DNA from: Paenibacillus antri | Lineage (GTDB): Bacteria > Bacillota > Bacilli > Paenibacillales > YIM-B00363 | Assembly (NCBI RefSeq): GCF_005765165.1 | Contig: NZ_VCIW01000007.1 | Coordinates: 236,189 to 300,188 of the forward strand | Direction of reading: 5' to 3' | DNA: 64,000 nt | Shown here: piece by piece, positions 7,890 through 17,306 of the stretch | Numbering within the stretch: position 1 is the first letter of the stretch | How the letters are laid out: every line of letters begins with the position of its first letter | Program-made: the position numbers and the translations under genes | The notes under the pieces: model-generated | The model's database searches: none | Told to the model about the DNA's origin: nothing | What the model saw: the letters and a program-made list of their open reading frames with translations, nothing else

Positions 7890-10800
7890 ATGGAAGCAGG
7901 AATCGATCCGCGTAAGGCGATGGATTTGATCCGGATCAAAGCGGGAGAGCTGACGTTTGATTTTCTGAGCAGCGGGGATCTGTCGAGAGCCGTTCATCAA
8001 GAGACGATGCTGAACCAAGTGGTGTCGAGTTCCGTGGAAGGATCGTTGAACAACCTTTATTTACGCCTGCATCATGCAGAAGGCATTACTTATGAGCCGC
8101 TGGTCGGCATTCGTTCGGCGAGCCGCATGTCGGCGAGAAACGGACGCTTGCGATGGGAGGGGACGGCGTTCGGCGGCATCGCCTACGACGTCGTGTTCAC
8201 CGCGACGGAGCATGGCGTCTGGTTCTGGGATATAACGGTGGATTCCCAAGGAAGCGAAGCATGGATCGACGTCGTGTACGGTCAAGATATCGGACTCGCC
8301 GACATCGGCGCGGTTCGGACGAACGAAGCCTACATGTCGCAGTATGTCGATCATAAAGCGTTTAAGGACGAGAAGCTAGGGTATGTGCTGTGCTTCCGTC
8401 AGAATCAGCCGATGAAGGGCGGCGCCTTCCCTTACATGCAGCACGGCTCGCTTACGGGCGCGGCCGGCTATTCGACGGACGGGTTCCAATTTTTCGGCCT
8501 CGGTTATAAGGAAACGAATGTGCCCGAAGCGCTTGGCAAGCCTGAATTGGCGAATGAAATCTACCAGTACGAATTCGGATATGCGGCGCTGCAATCGGAG
8601 CGTACCCGCCTCGAGGGGAAGGCGCGCTTCGTATTTTACGGCTTATTCAAAGCGAATCACCCTTCGGCCGTCGATTCGTTGGCGTTCGGCGCGGAGGTTC
8701 GGAACGCATGGGATGAGGCCGAGCGTACCAAAGAAGCCGATCTTGCGGCAACCTCCGAGCCTATAGATAAAGTTGAAGTCGCCGCCGCAATCGGTTCCCC
8801 GGTGCGTACGGCATCGATGACGATGGAGGAGATCGACGCCTATTTCCCGAATCGCCATCACGAGGAATGGCAGGACGGCAAGCTGCTCTCCTTCTTTACC
8901 GACAGCCACGAGCATGTCGTGTTGAAGGAGAAGGAGCTGCTAGTGGAACGTCCGCACGGTCATATCCTCATGTCCGGCGGCAACGACAAGATGACAGAGA
9001 ACGTCATGACGACGACTTCGTATATGTACGGCGTTTTCAACTCGCAACTGCTAGTCGGCAATACGAACTTCCATAAGCTGCTTACGAATACTCGCAACGC
9101 TTTGAATACGCTGAAGACATCGGGTCAGCGCATCTATGTAGAACTGGAAGGAACGTATCGGCTGCTCGCGATGCCTTCGCTGTTCGAGATCGGGTTCAAC
9201 TATGCCCGTTGGTTTTACAAGGTAGCGGACGATACGCTTATTATTACGAATTATACGACAGTCGATACGCCCGAGGTACGCCTCCACTTGCGTTCGGCGA
9301 ACGGGAACGCTTATCGGTATCTCGTGACGAACCAGGTGTCGATGAACAACAACGAATACGATCTTCCTTTCCATATAGAGAAAGCGAACGGCATGCTTAT
9401 TTTTAAAGCGGATCGCGAATCGCTTTGTTCCTCGGTCTTCCCCGCTCTGCAATACCGGATGGCGGTGGACGGAGCGGACATGACGGTAGGCGACGAAAGC
9501 TTGTTGGTCCGAGGCGTCGCCCCCGGGGCCGCTTCGCTGGCGGTGCTTTCGCTCGGCGCGAGCGCGGAGTGGACGATGACCGTGCAAGGGCTGCTGCATG
9601 GCGAGGATTTGCCGCTCGCGGAACGGAAATCGGATATCGAGATCGAACGCTACCGCGCCTTTTTCCGGAACGTGATGAACGGCTTCCGCTTATCCGCGGA
9701 TGGAACTGCAGAAGTTTCGGCCGAGTTGGAAAAGGTGAACGCATTAGCTTGGTGGTACACGCACAACATGCTCGTACATTACTCCGTTCCGCACGGATTG
9801 GAACAATACGGCGGCGCGGCGTGGGGCACGCGCGACGTCTGCCAAGGGCCGACGGAATATTTCATGGCGATGCGCAAATACGAGCGGGTCGCGGAAATTC
9901 TGAAGATCGTCTACTCGCATCAATACGAGGATGACGGGAATTGGCCGCAATGGTTCATGTTCGACCGCTACTTCTTCATCCAGCAGGAGGAGAGTCACGG
10001 CGACATTATCGTCTGGCCGCTGAAGGTGCTGGGCGATTACTTGTCCGCAACGAACGATTACGGCATCTTGCAGGAACGCGTTCCATACACCGTGCGCCAT
10101 AAGGGCGAATTTACGACGGAAACGGCGACGCTGCTCGAGCATGCGTTGAAGCAAATCGCTTATATTAAGGATCACTTCCTGCATGACACGCACTTGTCCT
10201 CGTATGGCGACGGCGATTGGGACGATACGCTTCAACCGGCGAATCCGCAGTTGAAGCAGTATATGATCAGCAGCTGGACCGTAGCGCTGACGTATCAGAC
10301 GATCGCGAAGTTCGGCCGGGCGATGGAGTCCGTAGATAGAGGGCAGTCATCGGCGCTGTTGGAGCTCGCGGCCGCGATCAAAGAAGATTTCAACCGCTAT
10401 ATGCTCCGACATGAAGTGATTCCGGGCTTCGTCTATATGGAGAAGCCGGACGAGGCGAAGCTGATGCTCCACCCTACGGATACGACGACAGGCGTTCGGT
10501 ACCGACTGCTTCCGATGACGCGCAGCATGATCGCGGAACTGTTGACAACGGAACAGGCAGAGGAGCATTACCGCATTATTAAAGAACGTCTGTATTGTCC
10601 GGACGGCGTACGACTCATGGATCGTCCCGCGCCATATACGGGCGGCGTAAGCGCGAACTTCAAGCGAGCGGAGCAGGCGGCGAACTTCGGCCGGGAGATC
10701 GGTTTGCAATACGTGCATGCGCATATCCGCTATGTAGAGGCGATGGCGAAGCTGGGCAAAACCGATGAAGTGTGGCATGGCCTGCTCGCGATTAATCCGG

Positions 10801-11282
10801 TCGGCCTGCGCGATGTCGTACCGAATGCGGAGCTGCGTCAAAGCAATGCGTATTTCAGCAGCTCGGACGGCAGGTTCAATACCCGTTACGAGGCGCTGGA
10901 GCGATTCGACGAGCTTCGCGAAGGTACGGTGCCGGTGAAAGGCGGCTGGCGGATTTATTCTAGCGGCCCCGGGATTTACATGAACCAACTGATCGCGAAT
11001 GCGCTCGGCATTCGCCAATCGGAAGGCGGAATGGTCATCGATCCGATTTTGCCCGAGAAGCTGAACGGCATGCATTTCGAATTCATGTGGGACGGCTTGC
11101 CGATCACCTTCGTCTATCGCATCGGCGATGCGAAACGGATCGCGAGAATCACGATCAACGGCGAGGAGATGCCGCTCATCCCGTCGGCCAACCCGTATCG
11201 TACGGGCGGCATGCAAATTCCGGGCGAGCGATTGAAAGCGAGCTTGAATGCGGCCTCCAACCGGATCGAAATTTTTATGTAA
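7890..11282 (+). CDS. GH94/GH149/GH161-like (clan GH-Q) glycoside phosphorylase
   Basis: About 1130 residues. ATG 7890 lies 11 nt after AGGAAGG; GTG 7881 is an alternative start. The N-terminal half is beta-rich (FPYMQHGSLTGAAGYSTDGF). The C-terminal half is an alpha/alpha barrel with WGTRDVCQGPTEY near residue 650 and GDGDWDDTLQP near 775, at the place of the general acid Asp of cellobiose phosphorylases. There is no signal peptide, so phosphorolysis of an imported oligosaccharide to a sugar 1-phosphate is likely. The length is well above GH94 cellobiose phosphorylases (about 800) and nearer to GH149/GH161 beta-1,3-glucan phosphorylases. The subfamily and substrate are inference. It sits between the sulfatase and the LacI regulator and shares their operator. 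Confidence 0.78.
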   Translation: MEAGIDPRKAMDLIRIKAGELTFDFLSSGDLSRAVHQETMLNQVVSSSVEGSLNNLYLRLHHAEGITYEPLVGIRSASRMSARNGRLRWEGTAFGGIAYDVVFTATEHGVWFWDITVDSQGSEAWIDVVYGQDIGLADIGAVRTNEAYMSQYVDHKAFKDEKLGYVLCFRQNQPMKGGAFPYMQHGSLTGAAGYSTDGFQFFGLGYKETNVPEALGKPELANEIYQYEFGYAALQSERTRLEGKARFVFYGLFKANHPSAVDSLAFGAEVRNAWDEAERTKEADLAATSEPIDKVEVAAAIGSPVRTASMTMEEIDAYFPNRHHEEWQDGKLLSFFTDSHEHVVLKEKELLVERPHGHILMSGGNDKMTENVMTTTSYMYGVFNSQLLVGNTNFHKLLTNTRNALNTLKTSGQRIYVELEGTYRLLAMPSLFEIGFNYARWFYKVADDTLIITNYTTVDTPEVRLHLRSANGNAYRYLVTNQVSMNNNEYDLPFHIEKANGMLIFKADRESLCSSVFPALQYRMAVDGADMTVGDESLLVRGVAPGAASLAVLSLGASAEWTMTVQGLLHGEDLPLAERKSDIEIERYRAFFRNVMNGFRLSADGTAEVSAELEKVNALAWWYTHNMLVHYSVPHGLEQYGGAAWGTRDVCQGPTEYFMAMRKYERVAEILKIVYSHQYEDDGNWPQWFMFDRYFFIQQEESHGDIIVWPLKVLGDYLSATNDYGILQERVPYTVRHKGEFTTETATLLEHALKQIAYIKDHFLHDTHLSSYGDGDWDDTLQPANPQLKQYMISSWTVALTYQTIAKFGRAMESVDRGQSSALLELAAAIKEDFNRYMLRHEVIPGFVYMEKPDEAKLMLHPTDTTTGVRYRLLPMTRSMIAELLTTEQAEEHYRIIKERLYCPDGVRLMDRPAPYTGGVSANFKRAEQAANFGREIGLQYVHAHIRYVEAMAKLGKTDEVWHGLLAINPVGLRDVVPNAELRQSNAYFSSSDGRFNTRYEALERFDELREGTVPVKGGWRIYSSGPGIYMNQLIANALGIRQSEGGMVIDPILPEKLNGMHFEFMWDGLPITFVYRIGDAKRIARITINGEEMPLIPSANPYRTGGMQIPGERLKASLNAASNRIEIFM

Positions 11283-11287
11283 TGGAT

Positions 11288-11317
11288 AAACTGGCGGTAT
11301 CCAAAAGCCGCCAGTTT
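11288..11317 (+). terminator. Stem-loop between phosphorylase and LacI genes
   Basis: AAACTGGCGG and CCGCCAGTTT form a perfect 10-bp stem right after the stop. No T-run follows, so it may attenuate or stabilise the transcript rather than end it. Confidence 0.5.
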
Positions 11318-11362
11318 CTATCATAATAGAGTTATACAAATCGATAGAGAGGGGCTAGCGCT

Positions 11363-12346
11363 TTGGTTAGTATTAAGGATATCGCTAAACAAGCGGGGGT
11401 ATCGATCTCGACGGTATCTTACGCTCTTAACGGCAGCCCCAAGGTAACCTATGAGACGACGTCGAGAATTCTTGCCATCGCCAAGGCATTGAATTATGTA
11501 CCGAACGCGGCGGCAAGATCGCTTAAGACGAGAGAGACGAAAATTATCGGCGTCTTCCTAACCGACTTCAGCGGCGCGTTCTACGGCGATCTCCTGCAAG
11601 GAACGAGGGAGACGTTGACGCAAAAAGGCTATGACCTTATCGTATGCAGCGGGAAGCAGTCGCATCGGATGCTGCCGGAGCGCATGATCGACGGCGCCAT
11701 TATTTTGGACCAGACGTTCGGCAGCGACGAGATGATCAGCTATGCCGATCGCGGGCATAAGCTCGTTGTGCTGGACCGAGAGCTTTCGCATCCGAACATC
11801 AACCAGGTATTGCTCGACAATAAGGCGGGAGCGATGCTGGCGACGGAATATTTGATCGAGCAAGGACACCGAACGCTTTACGCCGTAACGGGGCCAAGCG
11901 GCTCGTACGATTCGAAGCAACGGCTGCAGGCCGTCATGCAAGTGGTCGAGCGGACATCCGGCGTAACGCTTACCGTCATCGAAGGCGACTTCAACAAATC
12001 GGCGGGAGAGAGGGCGGCCGCGAGCATTATGGCGGACACGAACGGCGGCACGGTCTCTTCGGCCGTGTTTTGCTTCAACGACGAGATGGCGATCGGCATG
12101 TTCAATTATTTGGCGGGGAACCATCCGGAGGTTCGGATCGGAGAACAAATTCATATCGTCGGGTTCGATAATATAGAGCTGGCTTCGTATACGCAGCCGC
12201 GCCTAACCACGATCGATTATTCGAAGCGCAAGTGGGGCGCGTTCGCCGCCGAGCAGTTGATCAAGCTGATTAACGGCGATACGGTGGACCATGAGCGGAT
12301 CTATGTAACGTTGCTGAAAGGAAATTCAGTCGGCGCGGGGAAGTAA
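11363..12346 (+). CDS. LacI family transcriptional regulator
   Basis: A protein of 327 residues; TTG 11363 lies 8 nt after GAGAGGGG. Residues 1-50 are the LacI HTH and hinge (VSIKDIAKQAGVSISTVSYALNG, AARSLKT). The rest is a periplasmic-binding-like sugar domain with GVFLTDFSG, VVLDREL, IVGFDN and a TTIDYSKRKWG end segment. It is followed by a 330-bp region with four GAAACGTTTC palindromes, and the same site occurs at the sulfatase and phosphorylase promoters. It is therefore the likely repressor of the whole locus, induced by a sugar that I cannot identify. Confidence 0.92.
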   Translation: MVSIKDIAKQAGVSISTVSYALNGSPKVTYETTSRILAIAKALNYVPNAAARSLKTRETKIIGVFLTDFSGAFYGDLLQGTRETLTQKGYDLIVCSGKQSHRMLPERMIDGAIILDQTFGSDEMISYADRGHKLVVLDRELSHPNINQVLLDNKAGAMLATEYLIEQGHRTLYAVTGPSGSYDSKQRLQAVMQVVERTSGVTLTVIEGDFNKSAGERAAASIMADTNGGTVSSAVFCFNDEMAIGMFNYLAGNHPEVRIGEQIHIVGFDNIELASYTQPRLTTIDYSKRKWGAFAAEQLIKLINGDTVDHERIYVTLLKGNSVGAGK

Positions 12347-12359
12347 ATCCAAACCGTAC

Positions 12360-12369
12360 GAAACGTTTC
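12360..12369. promoter_or_regulatory. LacI-type operator 1 of ABC transporter region
   Basis: A GAAACGTTTC palindrome 14 bp after the regulator's stop codon. Confidence 0.65.
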
Positions 12370-12404
12370 TTTTTAAACTCGACCTAGGGATGATAGAGCG
12401 CAAG

Positions 12405-12420
12405 TTCGAAACGTTTCGAA
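12405..12420. promoter_or_regulatory. LacI-type operator 2, best palindrome
   Basis: TTCGAAACGTTTCGAA is a perfect 16-bp palindrome and the most complete copy of the operator in the window. Confidence 0.75.
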
Positions 12421-12499
12421 CTCACGGTTTTTACTGTATATTTTATACAAAAAAGCTTATTATTAGTTGTTTGCAAACGAATTCATAACAAAAATATGG

Positions 12500-12549
12500 T
12501 TGATTTTACGGCGCCCATGATGTAATATTCGTGTTAAGAGAAACGTTTC
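12500..12549 (+). promoter_or_regulatory. Promoter of sugar ABC operon with operator 3
   Basis: -35 TTGATT (12500-12505) and -10 TAATAT (12523-12528) have 17-bp spacing. GAAACGTTTC lies at 12540-12549, over the early transcribed region, the same geometry as at the phosphorylase promoter. Confidence 0.7.
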
Positions 12550-12595
12550 AACAAGGGTCGAAGAAAGTCGGAACCTTTTTATTTTTTTGAGAATC

Positions 12596-12637
12596 GAAAC
12601 GTTTCGCAAAAAAATCCCTGAAATGTAAGCGCTAAAC
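12596..12637. promoter_or_regulatory. LacI-type operator 4 and cre-like site
   Basis: GAAACGTTTC lies at 12596-12605. TGTAAGCGCTAAAC at 12624-12637 matches the core of a CcpA cre site (TGWAANCGNT), with a weak right end. Both precede the ribosome binding site of the first permease. Confidence 0.55.
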
Positions 12638-12676
12638 GATAGGCAAGTAGAAGAACCTTAACAGGAGTTGGGCCAC

Positions 12677-13621
12677 GTGGATGTCATAACAAAGGTTAAG
12701 CTTCATAGTGGAAATATTGTGCAGGAAGTGTTGAAAAATAAGGTTTTGTTTCTGATGCTTTCGCCCGTGATTTTGTACTTTATTATCTTTCATTACCTCG
12801 TCATGCCGGGCGCGTACGTCGCGTTCGTCGACTACAACATCAGCAAAGGCATTTTCGGAAGCGATTTTATAGGTTTGAAAAATTTCGAGTTTCTGATTAA
12901 AAACGGCGATCTCTGGAACATTACGAAAAATACGTTCCTTTATAATTTTGTATTTCTCGCGCTGGGGAACGTCATTCAAATCGTGTTCGCCATCATGCTT
13001 TCCGAAATCGCCGCCAAATGGTTCAAAAAGATTACCCAATCCGTTCTCTTGCTTCCGCATTTCATCTCCATGGTTATCGTCGGCGTGTTCGCCTACAATT
13101 TGTTCAATTACAATACCGGCTTCATTAATACGATGCTTACCTCATTAGGCCTGGAGCGCTACGAATTTTACTCCGATCCCGGGATTTGGGTGTACATCAT
13201 CGTGGCTTTCAAAATATGGAGCGCAACCGGATACGGCATGATCGTCTATCTGGCGACGATTACAGGCATTAATCACGACCTCTATGAAGCGGCTTATATG
13301 GATGGGGCGAGCCGTTGGCAAAGAATTCGCTACATGACGCTGCCGATGCTGAAGCCGACCTTTATCTTGCTGCTGCTGTTCGGGCTTGGCGGAATTCTCA
13401 AGGGCTCGTTCGATCTGTTCTATAATCTGATCGGCACGAACTCGGTGCTTTATCCGCATACGGACATCATCGATACGTACGTCTTCCGCAGTCTGGTGGG
13501 GCAATTCAATTTCTCCATGGGTGCGGCAGTAGGTTTCTATCAATCTTTGTTCGGTCTTCTTCTCGTGTTAACGGTCAATCTGATCGTGCGGAAGATCGAA
13601 CCGGACAGCGCCTTATTTTAA
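12677..13621 (+). CDS. Sugar ABC transporter permease, LplB type
   Basis: About 314 residues. GTG 12677 lies 9 nt after AGGAG; TTG 12668 abuts that site and is less likely. The N-terminal helix leads into FHYLVMPGAYVAFVDYN, and the binding-protein-dependent permease signature EAAYMDGASRWQRIRY lies near residue 210. It pairs with the next permease and the lipoprotein to import an oligosaccharide. No ATPase gene is nearby, so a shared MsmX-like ATPase elsewhere is expected, as is usual for this family. Confidence 0.93.
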   Translation: MDVITKVKLHSGNIVQEVLKNKVLFLMLSPVILYFIIFHYLVMPGAYVAFVDYNISKGIFGSDFIGLKNFEFLIKNGDLWNITKNTFLYNFVFLALGNVIQIVFAIMLSEIAAKWFKKITQSVLLLPHFISMVIVGVFAYNLFNYNTGFINTMLTSLGLERYEFYSDPGIWVYIIVAFKIWSATGYGMIVYLATITGINHDLYEAAYMDGASRWQRIRYMTLPMLKPTFILLLLFGLGGILKGSFDLFYNLIGTNSVLYPHTDIIDTYVFRSLVGQFNFSMGAAVGFYQSLFGLLLVLTVNLIVRKIEPDSALF

Positions 13622-13639
13622 GGAAGGAGGGTCGGTCGA

Positions 13640-14539
13640 ATGGTTCAAATCCATAATCAAAAAGAGGACTTCGGCAGCATTTTCATAAAGGCCATTAGTT
13701 ATTTCTGTATCGCCTGCTTCGCCTTGGCTTGCCTCTTTCCCTTCGTGCTGATGATCTCCTCCTCCTTCATGAACGAGCAGGAAATCATCCGCGAAGGATA
13801 CAAGCTGATCCCGAGCGAGTTCTCGCTTAAAGCTTACGAGATGCTGATCAACAACTCGACCGCGTTATACAAAGCCTATGGCGTAACGATTTTTATTACC
13901 GTCGTCGGCACCGCATTAGGATTGTTCATGATGTCGATGGCCGGGTTCGTGTTGAACCGGAAGGATTTCAAGTATCGTAATTTCTTCGCCTTTCTGATTT
14001 ATTTTACGACGTTGTTCGCCGGGGGCTTGATTCCAAGCTATATCTTGATGGTCAAGTATTTGCATCTGAAGGATAGCTTGTTCGCGATGATCTTGCCCGG
14101 GGTCGTAGGCGCATGGTCGATTTTCCTGATGCGGAACTTCATGAAGGCGATTCCGGATTCCTTATACGAGTCGGCGACGATCGACGGCGCAGGCGATTTC
14201 ATGATCTATTGGAGAATATTCATCCCTCTGGCGATTCCGTCGCTCGCCACCGTCGGACTGTTTTCGGCGCTCGGTTTTTGGAACGAGTGGTATAACGGCA
14301 TGCTTTACATCCAGACGCCGGATAAATATCCTTTGCAATATTTCCTGCAGCGCATGATCAATCAAACCAATGTTCAAGCGCTGATCAACCAAGGCGTGGT
14401 CATCGACGCCGGCGAGCTGCCGACGCAGTCCATTAAGATGGCTACCGCGGTACTGGCTACGGGGCCGATCATCTTGTTATATCCGTTTTTACAGCGCTAT
14501 TTTATTACGGGTCTTACGATCGGTGCGGTCAAAGGGTAA
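13640..14539 (+). CDS. Sugar ABC transporter permease, YtcP type
   Basis: A protein of 299 residues, ATG 13640 after AAGGAGGG, only 18 bp behind the first permease. The N-terminal helix ACLFPFVLMISSSFM, the EAA-loop SLYESATIDGAGDFMIYW near residue 175 and the terminal RYFITGLTIGAVKG are standard for YtcP-like partners of LplB permeases. It forms the second half of the membrane channel. Confidence 0.93.
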   Translation: MVQIHNQKEDFGSIFIKAISYFCIACFALACLFPFVLMISSSFMNEQEIIREGYKLIPSEFSLKAYEMLINNSTALYKAYGVTIFITVVGTALGLFMMSMAGFVLNRKDFKYRNFFAFLIYFTTLFAGGLIPSYILMVKYLHLKDSLFAMILPGVVGAWSIFLMRNFMKAIPDSLYESATIDGAGDFMIYWRIFIPLAIPSLATVGLFSALGFWNEWYNGMLYIQTPDKYPLQYFLQRMINQTNVQALINQGVVIDAGELPTQSIKMATAVLATGPIILLYPFLQRYFITGLTIGAVKG

Positions 14540-14610
14540 TAAATACTCCTCGTTCAAGGGGTATCTATTATAGAAGAATGATTTGGAACTGAAAAAGGGA
14601 GGCTAAAAAC

Positions 14611-16173
14611 ATGAAAGGCAAGAAATTTTCGATCGCTTTATTGACGGTTACGATGTTGACCACCCTGCTGGCTGCCTGCAACGGTTCGAACGAAGGAAGC
14701 GCGCCGTCCGCGCAACCGTCGGCGCCTGCGACCGACAACGGCGTAGACATCTCGAAAGAAGTGAATTTGGTTTATTATTTATGGGGTTCCGAAGGCGTCG
14801 CCAACAAAGATATTTTGGCGGAAATCAACAAGCTTCTGAAACGCGACATCAATGCGACGCTTGAAGTGAAGTACATCGACTGGCCGGACGTCGCTACGAA
14901 GTATCCGCTGTTGTTCGCTTCCGGCGAGCAATTCGATATGTCGCATGCGTCGCCGGGCGCCGCGGTATCGTACTTTACGCTGGCCGAACAAGATGCCCTC
15001 GTCGACATTACGGACATGCTGGATAAGGTCGCTCCGAAGCTGAAGGCGGAAATTTCCGAGGAAGTTTGGGCGGGGAACAAGGTCGACGGCAAAATCTACG
15101 GCGTACCTTCCTTGTACAGCGAGTTCACGCCGACCGGATACGTATACCGTACAGACCTGCTGAAGAAATACGGCATGGAGAAGATCAGCACGATCGAAGA
15201 GATGGAACAATACATGGACAACGTCGTGGCGAATGAATCCTTCTCGCCGATCAACGGCAATGCGAACGACGCCTTCAACATGTACAGAATGTTGGTCGAT
15301 ACGACGGAGAAGTGGATCAACGCGCCGGGCATCTCGTTCGCGGAGCTGAATCTCGTCACGAGCAGCCCGGAGGACTATAAGAAGGTATTCCACCCGGCGT
15401 TCACGCAACAATTCGAAGACTGGGCCGTGAAGATGCGCGAATGGTCGGATAAGGGCTACTGGCCGAAGGATGTATTGTCCTCGCAAGTGGCTGGCGACGT
15501 GAACTTCAGATCGGCGAACTCGGCCGGTTACCTGACGCATGCGCAGGACTGGATCGGCAAGTACGGCTCGGATGTGAAGGCGATGCCGGACGTGGAGACT
15601 GGATTCTATACGTTCGCGGAAGCAAACCAGAAAATTAAGCGGAAAATGGGCGTAGAGAACTCCACGGTCATCAGCGCGAACTCGAAAAATCCGGAACGCG
15701 CATTGATGGCGATCGAGAAGTTCATGACCGATCCGGAATATTACAACTTGATTCAGTACGGTATCGAAGGCCGTCAATATGTCATCGAAGACGGAATGAA
15801 GAAGACGCCTGCCGGATTCGACGATAAGAAGGACGGCGGCGGCTTCGCGGTTTGGTCCTTGCGGAACGATAAATATAACTTGCCGATGGATACGGAAAAC
15901 CCGATCCGCAGCAGCCTGTATGAAGAATGGAACAAAGTCGCCATCAACGATCCGTACATGGGCTTCAGCTTCGATCCGAAGAACGTGACGACGGAAATCG
16001 CCGCGATTTCCAACGTGAATTCCCAATTGGGCATGCAGCTGATGCTCGGCAAGACGAGCAAAGATCCGAAAACGGCGGTCGCCGAATACAGAGAGCAGCT
16101 GAAAGCGGCGGGCATCGACAAGGTGATCGCGGAAGTGGAAGCGCAGCTGGCCGATTTCGAACCGGTACAATAA
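14611..16173 (+). CDS. Extracellular sugar-binding lipoprotein of ABC transporter
   Basis: A protein of 520 residues, ATG 14611 after GGGAGG. The signal peptide ends in the lipobox LLAAC with lipidated Cys23. A Ser/Gly/Pro-rich linker follows and then a family 1-type solute-binding fold (VNLVYYLWGSEG, KVDGKIYGVPSLYSEF). It captures the oligosaccharide outside the membrane for the two permeases. A strong hairpin follows, which could raise the level of this mRNA part over the enzyme genes behind. Confidence 0.92.
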   Translation: MKGKKFSIALLTVTMLTTLLAACNGSNEGSAPSAQPSAPATDNGVDISKEVNLVYYLWGSEGVANKDILAEINKLLKRDINATLEVKYIDWPDVATKYPLLFASGEQFDMSHASPGAAVSYFTLAEQDALVDITDMLDKVAPKLKAEISEEVWAGNKVDGKIYGVPSLYSEFTPTGYVYRTDLLKKYGMEKISTIEEMEQYMDNVVANESFSPINGNANDAFNMYRMLVDTTEKWINAPGISFAELNLVTSSPEDYKKVFHPAFTQQFEDWAVKMREWSDKGYWPKDVLSSQVAGDVNFRSANSAGYLTHAQDWIGKYGSDVKAMPDVETGFYTFAEANQKIKRKMGVENSTVISANSKNPERALMAIEKFMTDPEYYNLIQYGIEGRQYVIEDGMKKTPAGFDDKKDGGGFAVWSLRNDKYNLPMDTENPIRSSLYEEWNKVAINDPYMGFSFDPKNVTTEIAAISNVNSQLGMQLMLGKTSKDPKTAVAEYREQLKAAGIDKVIAEVEAQLADFEPVQ

Positions 16174-16190
16174 TATAAAATAAGTAAGGG

Positions 16191-16216
16191 AAGGGAGCTA
16201 TGTTCATAGCTCCCTT
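16191..16216 (+). promoter_or_regulatory. Intercistronic hairpin after binding protein
   Basis: AAGGGAGCTA and TAGCTCCCTT form a perfect 10-bp stem with a 6-nt loop, without a U-run. Such stems after binding-protein genes commonly protect the upstream mRNA or partly terminate. Confidence 0.6.
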
Positions 16217-16241
16217 ATCTATGAAAAAGGAGAGATGTTAC

Positions 16242-17288
16242 GTGAACGCACCAACCTTCCGGGTCGCTTTTATCGGCTGCGGCAGACGCGCGCATGAACA
16301 CGCGATCGGCGTGCAGGACGACGACAGATGCGAAGTCGTCGGCTTGTCCGATATTTCGGAGGCGTCGGCCGAAGCGCTGAATGTCGCATTCGGATTTCAA
16401 GCGAACGTCTATACCGACCACAAGGATATGCTAGCGAAGGAGAAGCCCGATGCGGTGTTCATCTGTTTATGGACGCCGCTGCATCTGCCGGTGTTTCGCG
16501 ATTGCGCGGAAGCCGGGGTCAAAGCCGTATTGTGCGAGAAGCCGATGTCGGCGACCTGGGGAGAATGCCAAGAGATGGGCCGGATCGCCGAAGAGACGGG
16601 CTGCCAGCTGACGTTCTCGCTGCAACGCCGTTTCGCTGCGGGCAATCGGACCGTACGGCGCCTGATCGGGGAAGGGCACATCGGACAAGTGCTTCGGATG
16701 GATTTGTATTCTCCTCCGAACTTGCTCGATTGCGGCATTCACACGTTCGATCAGGCGATGAGCTATATGGGCGAGACGCCGGCGAAATGGGTGCTCGGCG
16801 GGGTCGATACGACCGAAACGTATAATTGGTTCAATGTGCCGTCGGAATGCGGCGCGTACGGGCATCTGGAGTTCGCGAACGGCGTCCACGCGAGTCTGTA
16901 TTCGGGCTCGATCGATACATGGGAACCGACGGAGGATAAGACGAAAATTTGGGCCGGCGTTCGCGTGATCGGCACCGAAGGCTTCATCGAAGCGATGTGG
17001 GACGGGCAGATCGTCGGAGGCGTCAAATACGCGGATCCGTCGTGGAAGCCGGAGATGGAGCTGTCCTCGATGCAAGATCAGATGAAAGGGTACGTCCGGC
17101 ACGCGATCGATTGCTTGGCGAGCGGCGAAGAGCCGGAAGTATCTCATCGGAAAGCGCTTCGCGCCTCCGAAATCATCTTCGCCTTCTATGAGTCGGTTCG
17201 CCGCAACGCGCGCGTGGAGCTGCCGCTCGCCGGCTTTACGGACAGCCCGTTCATCTCCATGCTCGAGAACGGCCAATTTACGAAATAA
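16242..17288 (+). CDS. Gfo/Idh/MocA family NAD(P)-dependent sugar dehydrogenase
   Basis: A protein of 348 residues. GTG 16242 lies 8 nt after AAAGGAGA; the frame is open upstream but would cross the hairpin. The N-terminal Rossmann loop is VAFIGCGRRAHEH, the family EKP motif is VLCEKPMSAT near residue 105, and the catalytic region reads LLDCGIHTFDQ (D-x-G-x-H-x-x-D). It oxidises or reduces a sugar or polyol; the substrate is unknown. It belongs to the sugar ABC operon, together with an isomerase and a second dehydrogenase. Confidence 0.9.
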   Translation: MNAPTFRVAFIGCGRRAHEHAIGVQDDDRCEVVGLSDISEASAEALNVAFGFQANVYTDHKDMLAKEKPDAVFICLWTPLHLPVFRDCAEAGVKAVLCEKPMSATWGECQEMGRIAEETGCQLTFSLQRRFAAGNRTVRRLIGEGHIGQVLRMDLYSPPNLLDCGIHTFDQAMSYMGETPAKWVLGGVDTTETYNWFNVPSECGAYGHLEFANGVHASLYSGSIDTWEPTEDKTKIWAGVRVIGTEGFIEAMWDGQIVGGVKYADPSWKPEMELSSMQDQMKGYVRHAIDCLASGEEPEVSHRKALRASEIIFAFYESVRRNARVELPLAGFTDSPFISMLENGQFTK

Positions 17289-17306
17289 GGAGCGTGCACC
17301 AATACG

